From: Streptomyces sp. NBC_00353
Lineage (GTDB): Bacteria > Actinomycetota > Actinomycetes > Streptomycetales > Streptomycetaceae
Reading direction: 5' to 3'
Assembly: GCF_036108815.1 (NCBI RefSeq)
Contig: NZ_CP107985.1
Span: forward strand, 1,612,001 to 1,676,000
Length of the DNA stretch: 64,000 bases
The notes under the pieces were generated by a model. It had not been told where the DNA came from, did not search any database, and saw only the letters and a list, made by a program, of their open reading frames with translations. Made by a program: the position numbers and the translations under genes. Below are positions 44,301 to 52,255 of this stretch, piece by piece (within the stretch, counting starts at the first letter, position 1; every line of letters starts with the position of its first letter).

Positions 44301-45651
44301 GGAGTTTGCCGTCACCATCCACCGCGCGGGCTCCGACCTGCTGCAACTGATCAACGACATCCTCGACCTGTCGAAGATCGAAGCAGGCCGGATGGATGTG
44401 CACCCCAAGAAACTGCCGCTGATCAAACTGCTCGACTACGTACGGGCGACGTTCCAGCCGCTCGCTCTGGACCGCGGCCTGTCGTTCGACATCAAGGTCG
44501 GCGAGAACGTACCGCTCGAACTCTTCTCGGACGAGCAGCGGCTCCAGCAGATCCTCCGCAACCTCCTCTCCAACGCAATGAAGTTCACCTCGTCCGGCGG
44601 AGTGCAACTGATCGTCGAACGCTCGACGGTCTCGGACTTCGAGGAGGAGACGCTGCGCAACGCCGACTCCGTCATCGCTCTGACCGTCAAGGACACCGGA
44701 ATCGGCATCGCGCCGGAGAAGCTCGACCAGATCTTCGAGGCCTTCCAGCAGTCCGACGGCACCACCAACCGCAAATACGGCGGCACCGGGCTCGGCCTCT
44801 CCATCAGCCGGGACATGGCCGGCCTGCTCGGCGGCCGGATCATCGCCGAGAGCGAACAGGGCGTCGGCTCCGCCTTCACCCTCTTCGTCCCCGTGCACTA
44901 CACGGGCCCGCCCTCCGGCGCCCTCCCCGCGGTGGAAGCGCGCCAAGTGAGCAGCACCACCCGAGCCATCGCCGAACTCACCGCCCTCACCGGCCGACCC
45001 GCAGCCGAGCCCGGACCCGAGTCGCAGGTCGATGTGTTCAGGCCCCAGGAGTCCGCGCCCCGCACCGGAACCCGGCCCGACGGCAGCGACGACGGCGTCA
45101 GCTGGCCGGAGACGACCCGCCTCAGGGACTGGCTGAGCGGCCGCCTCGCCGGGGTGCTGACCGACCGTCGCATCCTCATCGTCGACGACGACATCCGGAA
45201 CGTCTTCGCACTGACGCATGTGCTGGGGCGCGTCGGCATCAGCGTCAAGTACGCGGAGAACGGCCGCGAGGGCCTGGAGGTCCTTGATCAGACACCTGAC
45301 GTATCACTGGTGCTGATGGACATCATGATGCCCGAAATGGATGGATACGAGATGATCGCAGCGATCCGTCGCACACCTCGTTTCGCGGACCTGCCGATCA
45401 TCGCGCTCACCGCGAAGGCCATGCCCGGTGACCGCGAGAAGGCCATCGAGAGCGGCGCGGACGACTACGTCCCCAAGCCGGTGGACGTCGACCGCCTGCT
45501 GTCGGTGATCTGCCGGCTCCTCGACCCGCAGTGCACTCTGCCGGAGCCGCGGCCGGATCCCTCCGACAACGTCCGCGCCACGGACCGGGACGACGGCGAC
45601 ACCCTCAGGAACAGGGACGATGACGACGGAGCAACAGGACGGCCATCATGA
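41374..45651 (+). CDS. OsaA-like hybrid histidine kinase with tandem HAMP repeats
   Basis: 1425 residues, with no membrane segment seen. An N-terminal HAMP-like unit is followed by six tandem 92-residue HAMP-type repeats (about residues 174-725), a GAF domain around 755-900 (YGAFFLAEAGAEPGEDL), HisKA with His947 in NMSHELRTPLNSL, the ATPase (LRNLLSNAMKF, VKDTGIGIA, GGTGLGLSIS) and a C-terminal receiver with Asp1316 in VLMDIMMPEMDGYE. The repeat stalk probably passes conformational change to the kinase. GGAGGG lies six bases before the ATG at 41374. The divergent OsaC-like gene and the overlapping receiver gene downstream reproduce the Streptomyces osaC-osaA-osaB arrangement. It may be a paralogue, since S. 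coelicolor OsaA is longer. Confidence 0.92.
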   Translation: MTLDPTRPATEPDGQWVCTSDLRPLLGAMKALCDGDFTARVEDPEKQGAVVPDGVLAEMAGVFQQIVARNAHLASELQRVRHEIIRQGRLDERISASPGTGAWTTNIEAANTVLEALVVPVAKATRVLDAVADGDLTQHVDLHDGSRQLRGDLRRLGIGVNRMVDQLSLFTGEVTRVAREVGTEGRLGGRAKAQGLSGDWLHVTEAVNTMASRLTAQVRDIAVVTTAVARGDLTQQVTVEATGELLELKLTVNTMVDQLRAFADEVTRVAREVGTEGQLGGRAQVRGVSGVWKDLTDNVNFMASNLTSQVRNIAQVTTAVANGDLSQKITVDARGEILQLKSTINTMVDQLSAFADEVTRVAREVGTEGQLGGRAHVRGVSGVWKDLTDNVNFMADNLTSQVRNIAQVATAVAEGDLGKTITVEAKGEILELKSTINTMVDQLSAFADEVTRVAREVGTEGNLGGQAQVRGASGVWKDLTDNVNRMALNLTSQVRNIAQVTTAVANGDLSKKIDVDARGEILELKDTVNTMVQQLRAFADEVTRVAREVGTDGRLGGQAQVHGVSGVWKNLTDNVNFMADNLTSQVRNIAQVATAVAEGDLSKKIDVDARGEILELKSTINTMVDTLSSFASEVTRVAREVGSEGQLGGQARVEGVFGTWKRLTTSVNELALNLTTQVRAIAEVASAVTQGDMSGSISVEAQGEVAALKNNINLMVANLRETTRAKDWLESNLTRIAGLMQGHRDLVEVADLILRELTPLVNAQYGAFFLAEAGAEPGEDLELLAGYGTGQPEGRRRRTRLSLDAPGWGLVTQAATEKRRILIEAVPSEYITISSGLGAAPPASIVILPILFEDRVLGVIELASFSSFSEVHLAFVDQFVNTIGVSINTIIANSRTESLLSESQRLTAELRKRSDELQLTNAELEEKAALLATSSQYKSEFLANMSHELRTPLNSLLVLSRLLADNPDDHLSPQEVEFAVTIHRAGSDLLQLINDILDLSKIEAGRMDVHPKKLPLIKLLDYVRATFQPLALDRGLSFDIKVGENVPLELFSDEQRLQQILRNLLSNAMKFTSSGGVQLIVERSTVSDFEEETLRNADSVIALTVKDTGIGIAPEKLDQIFEAFQQSDGTTNRKYGGTGLGLSISRDMAGLLGGRIIAESEQGVGSAFTLFVPVHYTGPPSGALPAVEARQVSSTTRAIAELTALTGRPAAEPGPESQVDVFRPQESAPRTGTRPDGSDDGVSWPETTRLRDWLSGRLAGVLTDRRILIVDDDIRNVFALTHVLGRVGISVKYAENGREGLEVLDQTPDVSLVLMDIMMPEMDGYEMIAAIRRTPRFADLPIIALTAKAMPGDREKAIESGADDYVPKPVDVDRLLSVICRLLDPQCTLPEPRPDPSDNVRATDRDDGDTLRNRDDDDGATGRPS
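41893..43548 (+). repeat. Six tandem 276-base repeats inside the hybrid kinase gene
   Basis: Each 92-codon unit begins VTRVAREVGTEG and contains SGVWKDLTDNVN, TSQVRNIAQV and GEILELKSTINTMVDQL. Units 2 to 5 are nearly identical at protein level and share long DNA stretches; units 1 and 6 are more diverged. Length is exactly conserved with no gaps. Such DNA can expand or contract by recombination without a frameshift. Confidence 0.9.
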
Positions 45652-46376
45652 CGGCGACACAGCCAGCAGCATCGGAGACCGCCAGCATCCTCATCGTCGA
45701 CGACATGGAGGAGAACCTGGTCGCCCTCGAAGCCGTACTCGGCTCACTGGGCCACGTGGTCCGCGCGCACTCGGGTGAGGAAGCCCTCAAGGCGATGCTG
45801 CGCCAGGAGTTCGCAGTCGTGCTCATCGACGTGCTGATGCCGGGCATGAACGGCTTCGAAACCGCCGCCAACATCAAGGGGCTCGACCAGACGAAGGATG
45901 TCCCGATCATCCTGCTGACCGGAGCCGCGGTCGATCCGAACTACGCCTACCGCGGCTACACGGTCGGCGCCGCCGATTTCCTGATCAAGCCCTTCGACCC
46001 CTGGCTGCTGCGGACCAAGGTCAACGTCTTCCTCGATCTGTTCCGCAAGAACCGCCAACTCGTGGACCAATCCGAACAGTTGAAGCGCCTCCTGACGGCG
46101 GACGGCGGCCGCCCGACGGTTACGCCGTCCCCTCCTCCCCCGACTTGCGCATCCACCGAGCCGTCGTACGGTACGGACGGCAAGGACACCACGGACTCCG
46201 CGGAGCGCCCTGCACGCCCGGACGACGCCGACCGGCTGTCTGAGGTCGTCGGCCAACTCGCCCAGGCGGAACTCCTGCTACGAGACGCCAACGGTCCGGG
46301 CGGGGCGGACCTCGCCGACCGCATCGTCGAACTGGAACAGGCGGTGGGACGGCTGATGGCGGAACGCGAAACGTAG
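45648..46376 (+). CDS. OsaB-like response regulator without DNA-binding domain
   Basis: 242 residues. The receiver domain (about 12-130) has acidic pocket ILIVDDMEEN, phospho-acceptor Asp61 in VLIDVLMPGMNGFE, the switch Thr in ILLTGAAVD and Lys in FLIKPFDPW. A coiled tail follows, with RLSEVVGQLAQAELLLRDA and IVELEQAVGRLMAERE. No DNA-binding fold is seen. The ATG overlaps the stop of the hybrid kinase gene. It is the likely phosphorelay partner of that kinase and probably acts through protein contacts, as proposed for OsaB. Confidence 0.9.
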   Translation: MTATQPAASETASILIVDDMEENLVALEAVLGSLGHVVRAHSGEEALKAMLRQEFAVVLIDVLMPGMNGFETAANIKGLDQTKDVPIILLTGAAVDPNYAYRGYTVGAADFLIKPFDPWLLRTKVNVFLDLFRKNRQLVDQSEQLKRLLTADGGRPTVTPSPPPPTCASTEPSYGTDGKDTTDSAERPARPDDADRLSEVVGQLAQAELLLRDANGPGGADLADRIVELEQAVGRLMAERET

Positions 46377-46385
46377 GAACGCACT

Positions 46386-46402
46386 CGGATCGTCACGATC
46401 CG
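46386..46402. terminator. Short hairpin between convergent genes
   Basis: CGGATCG-TCA-CGATCCG is a perfect seven-base-pair hairpin ten bases past the receiver gene stop and 44 bases from the convergent AI-2E gene stop. It is a weak terminator candidate for either side. Confidence 0.4.
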
Positions 46403-46445
46403 CCGATCACGCCACCGGCCCCGAGGCCGCCCCCTCCCGGGTGCG

Positions 46446-47552
46446 CTACATACCGGGACGGTCCGGCCCTCGTCCCCTTCGGATGCCGGTCGCCGACCGT
46501 GCGCGGGTGGCCTTCAGCTGTGTGGATCTCCGCGCCCGCTGCAGAGCCTGATGGACCGACCAGACGACGGATACGAGCGGCACTGTCACGATCGCTCCCA
46601 GCGCCCCCGCCGCGATCGCGCCGGCGATCACGGAGAGCGCGATCACGACCGGATGCAGGCGGACGGCCCAGCTCATCACGATCGGGTGCAGGAGGTGCCC
46701 TTCGATCTGGCCGATGACGACGATCAGCGCGACGACGACGGCCGCTACGATCGGGCCCTTCGAAGCCAGAGCCACAACGGCAGCAATTCCAAGGGCGATG
46801 GGTGAGCCGATCAGGGGTACGAAGGCCGCGAAGAACTCCAGCAGCGCCAGCGGAAGCGCCAACGGCACCCCCAGTACGAACAGGGCGAGTCCGACGAGTA
46901 CGGCGTTGGTGGCAGCCACCACGATGATGCCGTGGGTGTACCCCGTGAACGTCCGCCACGCCGCTCGGCCCGCGATCTCCACCCGCTCCCGCGCCGTCGC
47001 CGGGAGCTGCTCGCACAGCCAGTCCCATTGCCGGTCGCCCGAGTAGATGAAGAAGACCGAGCAGAACAGCGCGAGAACGAACACGGTCATCACCTCCACC
47101 AGTCGACCCACGCCACTGAGCGCCGAGCTGATCACGGTGGACCGATGACTGGACAGATATTGCCCGATCCGGGCCTGCAAGTCCTTCAGTGCCCCGGGGT
47201 TCAGACGGAACGGTGGCTCCTCCAGCCAGCGCTCGATCCTGGCGAGGCCGTCGCTGAACTGCCTCTCCAGCCCGGCCCTTTCTCCGGCGACCGCCTCACC
47301 GACGAGGGACAGCACGCCCAGGACCAGGACGAAACTGCCGAGGAGCGCCACTGCCACCGCGAGCGGCCGCGGCACCGCACGAGCCAGGAAGTCCGTCAGC
47401 GGGCGCAGCACCGCGGTGACGACCAGGCCGAGGAAGACCGCTACCGCGACCTCGTGGAACCGTCCCAGCGCCGAAAAACCGGTGTAAACGACAGCTCCCA
47501 CGACGAGGATCCGCCAGGCGTAGGCAGCGGCCGTCCGCAGCGCAGGCGACAC
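46446..47552 (-). CDS. AI-2E family transporter (UPF0118)
   Basis: About 368 residues with around eight membrane helices. VVYTGFSALGRFHEVAVAVF at the N terminus and LLEFFAAFVPLIGSPIALGI and VIGQIEGHLLHPIVMSWAVR in the second half match the AI-2E exporter-like family. Members transport diverse solutes, including sodium/proton exchange in some. The GTG at 47552 (VSPALRTAAAYAW) has GGAG six bases upstream and gives a family-typical length. The frame is open to 47726 but the extra N-terminal part is Arg/Pro-rich. It neighbours osmotic-stress genes, which fits a role in ion or solute flux, though that is a guess. Confidence 0.87.
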   Translation of the reverse strand: MSPALRTAAAYAWRILVVGAVVYTGFSALGRFHEVAVAVFLGLVVTAVLRPLTDFLARAVPRPLAVAVALLGSFVLVLGVLSLVGEAVAGERAGLERQFSDGLARIERWLEEPPFRLNPGALKDLQARIGQYLSSHRSTVISSALSGVGRLVEVMTVFVLALFCSVFFIYSGDRQWDWLCEQLPATARERVEIAGRAAWRTFTGYTHGIIVVAATNAVLVGLALFVLGVPLALPLALLEFFAAFVPLIGSPIALGIAAVVALASKGPIVAAVVVALIVVIGQIEGHLLHPIVMSWAVRLHPVVIALSVIAGAIAAGALGAIVTVPLVSVVWSVHQALQRARRSTQLKATRARSATGIRRGRGPDRPGM

Positions 47553-47824
47553 ACGCGACTCCTGCGTCGGGTCGGTCGGCCCATGCTTCGCGCCCGGGCC
47601 CCGGGAAGCACGGCCGCCGACGCCACGCAGCACCTGGCGCGACGCCGCACGAGTCCGGTGCCTCCGTCTCTCAGGCCGGAAGCCGGGGTCCGGATTGTCG
47701 GGCTGCAGATGCGATCGCCTGGGCATTCCTTGCTGGTACCAGTCGCCGACGCATCATCCCAGCTCCCGCGGCTGCATACACGCGAAGTCACCCAGCAGGC
47801 GCAGTCACCGGTCGCGCCGGCAGC

Positions 47825-47941
47825 TCAGTCGTCCAAGGCGGCCCGCGCCAGGTCACGGAGCTCGTCATCAGGGATGGCAGCCGCGTCGTCGGGCCGTAGC
47901 CGGACGGTCGCCGCGCACTTCCTTGTCCATCGCTGCGTCAT
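47825..47941 (-). CDS. Possible small hypothetical protein
   Basis: 38 codons: MTQRWTRKCAATVRLRPDDA then AAIPDDELRDLARAALDD. GGGAGA lies just before the ATG. The acidic helical tail looks natural, but the frame stays open upstream into the GH15 gene's shadow and no homologue comes to mind. It may equally be noise. Confidence 0.3.
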   Translation of the reverse strand: MTQRWTRKCAATVRLRPDDAAAIPDDELRDLARAALDD

Positions 47942-47979
47942 GGTCTCCCTGTTCGCGCCTGAGTCGGCGAGCCGGTTGA

Positions 47980-49809
47980 TCAGGCCTGAGCGCCTGCCTT
48001 CGCTCGGGCGAGGTTGACGCCACTGGCGATGATCCCGATGTGGCTGAATGCCTGAGGAAAGTTGCCCATGAACTCTCCTGTGGACGGGTCGATCTGCTCC
48101 GACAGCAGCCCCAGTGGGCTCGCCCGGGCACACAGCGAGGCATACAGTTCGTCGGCCTCTTCGATCCGGCCCTGGCCGATCAGGTTGTCGACCAGCCAGA
48201 AACTGCACAGCACGAAGGCACCCTCGTCGCCGGCCAGACCATCGGGTGACTCCTTGTGCAGGTAGCGATAGAGCAGCCCGTTGCCGGCCGACAGGCGCTC
48301 GGCTACAGCCGTGGTGGTCGCCACCATCCGCGGGTGATCAGCCGACACAACCTGGCGCAGCGGAAGGGCGAGCAGGCTCGCGTCCACGATGCCGCCGCCG
48401 TCCAGGTGTGTGCTCAGGGTCTGTGCGTCCTCGTCCCAGGACCGCTCCAGGATGATCCGGCGCAGCTGGTCGGCCGAGGCTCGCCACTCGGCGATCCGCC
48501 CGGGCAGGTGAAGCCGCTCACCGATAGCCGCCGCCCGGTCCAGGGCCACCTGGCACATCCCGGCCGAGTACGTGAACACCCGGCCCTCGCTGCGCACTTC
48601 CCAGATTCCCTGATCCGGCTGCCGCCAGGCCTGCCCCGCCGCTTCGGCCAGCTCGGCCAGGCTGGTCCACAGCGCGGGCTGGATCTCACCGCCGGAAAGC
48701 AGCCACTGGTCTGCGCAGTCAAGGATCTCGCCGTAGACGTCGTGCTGGCGCTGGTCGGCCGCACCGTTGCCCCATCGCACCGGGGCAGAGCACCGATAGC
48801 CTTCCAGTTCGCTGTCCTCGACCTCGTCCGGCACCGGACTGCCGTTGAGGCCGTACATGATCCGGGGCCGTCGGCTGTACTCGAAGGCATCGAGAACCCA
48901 GCCGAGGAAAGCGTCGGCCTCGCCACGGAAACCGATGCGGCGCAGGGCGAACACGGCGAAGGCGGCATCGCGGATCCAGGCATAGCGGTAGTCCCAGTTG
49001 CGGATCCCGCCGATCGGCGCAGGCAAGGAGGATGTAGGTGCCGCGACCAGCGAGCCATTGGCCCAGTCGTCGCACATTTTCAGCGTGATCGCGGCGCGCC
49101 TGACCAAGGACTCCTCGGGACCGCCGTACTCCATATGCTTCATCCAGCGGCGCCACGCGTCAGCGGTTCCCTGCAGCATGGCGTCGGTGTCGAACCGGTG
49201 GTGGCGATGGAAGCGGCCCCAGGACAACACGAGATCCAGGCGATCACCTTGCTGCAGGTCATGTGTGGTGTGCAGGCCACCCAGGGGACGGTTCGACCGA
49301 AGGTGGAGTCGCAGGTCCGGTCGCCGGGACGATCGCACTTCCAGTCCGCTGAACAATGCCCGCGCCTGCCCACCGCCGCGGGGCTCGAGGTCCGCTCGTA
49401 GGCGGACGCGGCCGGCCAGCACCACCGCCGAACGCACAAGTTCGGCCCGATCAGCCGGTGCGTCATCGGTGAGATCAGCGCCGGAGCGGAGGGCCAGCGC
49501 ATCGGTGACGCGAACCAAGCCGGTGGGACTGCGCAATTCGGTTGTCAGTACGCCGGTATCGGGTTCATAGCGCTGTCGCGCCTCCACCAGGTCTTCCGGT
49601 GCCAAGGTGAAATGCCCGCCTCGTGCTTGATCCAGCAAGCTGCAGAACAGGGGTTCGGCATCGAATCGGGGAAGGCACATCCACGAGATGGAGCCGTCCA
49701 GGCCTACCAGCGCGGCCGTCGCGCCGTCCCCGATGAGGCCGAGGTCCTCCAGCGGCAGGTGACCCTCCCGTCTGCGGACCGGCCGGAACGGTGGATCGGG
49801 ATCGTGCAT
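47980..49809 (-). CDS. Glycoside hydrolase family 15 protein (glucoamylase/trehalase-like)
   Basis: 609 residues. The N-terminal beta domain opens PLEDLGLIGDGATAALVGLD and GSISWMCLPRFD. The (alpha/alpha)6 catalytic barrel has IRNWDYRYAWIRDAAFAVFA, GYRCSAPVRWGNGAADQRQH and the C-terminal GEFMGNFPQAFSHIGIIAS. There is no signal peptide, so the enzyme is cytoplasmic, like the GH15 trehalases of actinobacteria. It would hydrolyse trehalose or alpha-glucans, plausible in osmotic recovery next to OsaABC-like genes. The start is the ATG at 49809. A second GH15 gene lies 8 kb away. Specificity cannot be read from the sequence. Confidence 0.9.
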   Translation of the reverse strand: MHDPDPPFRPVRRREGHLPLEDLGLIGDGATAALVGLDGSISWMCLPRFDAEPLFCSLLDQARGGHFTLAPEDLVEARQRYEPDTGVLTTELRSPTGLVRVTDALALRSGADLTDDAPADRAELVRSAVVLAGRVRLRADLEPRGGGQARALFSGLEVRSSRRPDLRLHLRSNRPLGGLHTTHDLQQGDRLDLVLSWGRFHRHHRFDTDAMLQGTADAWRRWMKHMEYGGPEESLVRRAAITLKMCDDWANGSLVAAPTSSLPAPIGGIRNWDYRYAWIRDAAFAVFALRRIGFRGEADAFLGWVLDAFEYSRRPRIMYGLNGSPVPDEVEDSELEGYRCSAPVRWGNGAADQRQHDVYGEILDCADQWLLSGGEIQPALWTSLAELAEAAGQAWRQPDQGIWEVRSEGRVFTYSAGMCQVALDRAAAIGERLHLPGRIAEWRASADQLRRIILERSWDEDAQTLSTHLDGGGIVDASLLALPLRQVVSADHPRMVATTTAVAERLSAGNGLLYRYLHKESPDGLAGDEGAFVLCSFWLVDNLIGQGRIEEADELYASLCARASPLGLLSEQIDPSTGEFMGNFPQAFSHIGIIASGVNLARAKAGAQA

Positions 49810-50116
49810 GCCGCCTCGCTTCCGCCGCGCCGAAATGACCGGGCGATCCGATGTCCACACCCAGAAGGTGATCACCAATTTCCCGACGCACGGTGATCTC
49901 GACTGCGGTTCGGAACGTCGCGTCCGCTCAGAGCGTCTCGATGGCGGTGTCGTCGTCCTGGCCCGGTGTCGGCTCAAGTGTCCGCTCGACAATGTCCTCC
50001 GCTGGTGAACGCGTCCGCACCGTGTCGCATCGTGCTCCCACGCTCTCAGGGAGCGAGTTGGAACGCGACCCAGCCGCTCCGGCGATGATGCTTTCCAGTG
50101 AAAACCGGTCCGGGGA
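49810..50116. other. Intergenic region, nothing recognised
   Basis: About 307 bases between the GH15 start and the stop of the PAS-PP2C gene, both on the minus strand. It should contain the GH15 promoter. I see no hairpin, palindrome or small gene. Confidence 0.45.
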
Positions 50117-51358
50117 CTACAGGCGGAGAACGACCAGGGCGATGTCGTCGCGGGCGCCGGCGCTGACGCCGAGGCGGGCGAGCACGGCGTCGGCGAGGCG
50201 TTGGGGGCTGAGGCGGGCGAATCGGGCGAGTGCGTCGGTGAGGCGGTGCAGACCGGCGTCGATGTCCTCGCCGCGGCGTTCGACGAGGCCGTCGGTGTAG
50301 AGCACGAGGGTGTCGCCGGGCGTGTAGGACAGCTCTGCCTGGGGGCGGGGGACGTGTTTGGGGCGGGCCCCCAGCGGCGGGTCAGTGGCCTGGTCGAGCA
50401 GATCGAAGGTGCCGTCGTGGTGGACCAGGACCGGCGGGAGGTGGCCGGCGCTGCTGTAGGTGATGCGGTGGCTGCGCGGGGCGATGACGACTTGGACCGC
50501 GGTGGTGGCCAGCGCACCTTCGACCGAGCGCGAGTACAGGCCCAGAACCTCCAGTGCCTTGGCGGGTCCCTGGCGGGCTCGGACGGCGGCGGACAGCGCG
50601 CTGCGAAGCATTCCCATGACGGCAGCGGCCTCCAGGCCGTGGCCGACGACGTCACCGACGGCTACGGCGCAGCCGTCGTCGGGCAGGTCGACCAGGTCGT
50701 ACCAGTCGCCGCACACGTTCAGAGATCCGGCGGCGGGCAGGTAACGCACCGCGACATCCAGATGCCGGGCCAGGTCGGGCGAGTAGAGCATGGCCTCCTG
50801 CAAGGTGACGGCGACCTGGCGTTCACGGGCGTGGGCTTGGCGCAGTTCCTCGTTCAACCCCTGGAGCTCACGCGCCCGTGCGTACAGTTCGGATTCCACC
50901 ACCTCCCATTTGCTGAGTTCCCCGCCTCCTCGTGGGCGGGAGGGATGGGACAGTACGAAGGCGGTCACGTCCTCCACCCGGTGGATGATCCACGCCACCT
51001 GTCCGTCCGGCCCGAGCACGGGGGTGTTGATCGGGGACCACCATCGCTCCTCGAACACGCCGGGCCTGTCCGCAACCGGGATGTCGTACTTCTGCACCGC
51101 CATCGTGTCCGGCTCCTTGGAGCGCAGGGCCCGGCGCAGGGAGGCGCCCAGGTTCTGCACCCCGTCGGCACCCGGATCTGCAGGGTTGTCGGGGAAAGCG
51201 TCGAAGATGTACTGCCCGACCAGATCCTCCCGAGTGCGGCCGGTCGCTGTCAGATACGCCCGGTTGACGTCGATGATCACCAGGTCGGGACCGAGCACCA
51301 GGTAGGGGCTGGGCGTGGCGGCGAACAGCGCCTGGTAGTCGATCCGTGGTGTGGTCAC
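50117..51358 (-). CDS. PAS domain-containing SpoIIE/RsbU-type protein phosphatase
   Basis: 413 residues. A PAS domain (about 8-125) starts YQALFAATPSPYLVLGPDLV and includes VNRAYLTATGRTREDLVGQY. A coiled linker (LNEELRQAHARERQVAVTLQ) leads to the PP2C domain: AMLYSPDLARHLDVAVRYLP, VCGDWYDLVDL, AVGDVVGHGLEAAA, VLYTDGLVERRG and ARDDIALVVLRL. All metal-binding acidic residues are present. It should dephosphorylate an anti-anti-sigma factor when the PAS domain perceives its signal. The GTG at 51358 has GGGAGAG upstream. It is divergent from an OmpR-type regulator across a 36-base palindrome. Confidence 0.9.
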   Translation of the reverse strand: MTTPRIDYQALFAATPSPYLVLGPDLVIIDVNRAYLTATGRTREDLVGQYIFDAFPDNPADPGADGVQNLGASLRRALRSKEPDTMAVQKYDIPVADRPGVFEERWWSPINTPVLGPDGQVAWIIHRVEDVTAFVLSHPSRPRGGGELSKWEVVESELYARARELQGLNEELRQAHARERQVAVTLQEAMLYSPDLARHLDVAVRYLPAAGSLNVCGDWYDLVDLPDDGCAVAVGDVVGHGLEAAAVMGMLRSALSAAVRARQGPAKALEVLGLYSRSVEGALATTAVQVVIAPRSHRITYSSAGHLPPVLVHHDGTFDLLDQATDPPLGARPKHVPRPQAELSYTPGDTLVLYTDGLVERRGEDIDAGLHRLTDALARFARLSPQRLADAVLARLGVSAGARDDIALVVLRL

Positions 51359-51504
51359 ATGCTCTCCCGTTCCGTCTCGTGGCCGCCACGGCCGAACGTC
51401 GTCTCAACTATGGGTCCTGTACTCCCCCCGCCCCCGTCCTCGCTGCGCCACAGGAGTGTCGGGAACGCGATCCGCGCCGCCGTCCCGCCACGGAGCACCA
51501 GGCC

Positions 51505-51540
51505 ATCGGTTTCGTCTACAGTTCTGTAGACGAAACCGGT
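51505..51540. promoter_or_regulatory. 36-base near-perfect palindrome, candidate operator
   Basis: CGGTTTCGTCTACAG (51507-51521) is followed by TT and then its exact reverse complement CTGTAGACGAAACCG (51524-51538); one more A-T pair lies outside a T-G. It ends 40 bases before the response-regulator start in the divergent promoter region. The core TCTACA/TGTAGA resembles BlaI/CopY-type operators, but the binding protein is unknown. Confidence 0.6.
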
Positions 51541-51580
51541 ACCGCCGGGCCGCGGGCCCCGACAGAAGGACTCGACTGCC

Positions 51581-52255
51581 GTGACCGATCTTGTGCAACG
51601 CCGCGTCCTGGTCGTCGAGGACGACAACGGGCTGCGCGACGTGCTCGCCCGCGGACTGCGCGAGGAGAACTTCGCCGTCGTGACCGCCGCCAGTGGGGCC
51701 GGCGCCCTGCGCGCCCTCGACGACCGGGTGGATGCCGTCGTCCTCGACATCGGGCTGCCCGACTCGGACGGCCGGGACGTGTGCCAGGCCATGCGTTCGA
51801 CGGGGCTGCAGGCCCCGGTGGTCTTCCTCACCGCGCACGACACGCTCACCGACCGGCTCTCGGGCTTCTCCGCGGGCGGCGACGACTACCTCGCGAAACC
51901 CTTCCACCTTGCCGAACTCGCCGCCCGGATCCGCGCGGCGCTGCGCCGCGCCGGGCCGGACCCCGTGGTCGAGCTGGCGGAGCTCCGGCTCGACCCCGTA
52001 CGCCACCTCCTGGAGGTGCACGGCAAGCCGGTGGCACTCACCCCCACCGAGTTCCGCCTGCTGGCCGCGCTGATGGCGGCGCCCGGTACCACCGTACGCA
52101 GACGGGAACTCCTGCGCGCGGCCTGGCCGGACGGGGCCCAGGTCAGCGACAACACGCTCGACCAGTACCTGACCCGGCTGCGCCGGAAGCTGCGCGAGGC
52201 GGACAGCACACGGGCGATCAGTACGGTGCGCGGCGTCGGGTACCGCCTGACATGA
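51581..52255 (+). CDS. OmpR/PhoB-family response regulator
   Basis: 224 residues. The receiver has RVLVVEDDNGLRDVLARGLR, phospho-acceptor Asp56 in VVLDIGLPDSDGRD, VVFLTAHDT and YLAKPFHLAELAAR. The winged-helix DNA-binding domain follows, with LTPTEFRLLAALMAAPGTTV and the C-terminal RAISTVRGVGYRLT. The start is the GTG at 51581. It overlaps the histidine-kinase gene (ATGA), forming a two-component pair. A large palindrome just upstream may be its own or another regulator's site. Confidence 0.94.
   Translation: MTDLVQRRVLVVEDDNGLRDVLARGLREENFAVVTAASGAGALRALDDRVDAVVLDIGLPDSDGRDVCQAMRSTGLQAPVVFLTAHDTLTDRLSGFSAGGDDYLAKPFHLAELAARIRAALRRAGPDPVVELAELRLDPVRHLLEVHGKPVALTPTEFRLLAALMAAPGTTVRRRELLRAAWPDGAQVSDNTLDQYLTRLRRKLREADSTRAISTVRGVGYRLT

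Noticed and set aside
41437..45219. 1260-codon minus-strand open frame opposite the hybrid kinase
   Set aside because: Its repeats merely mirror the HAMP repeats of the real gene and it shows no independent motifs.
51505..51540. Palindrome considered as a transcription terminator
   Set aside because: It lies between divergent gene starts, not after a stop, so an operator is more likely.
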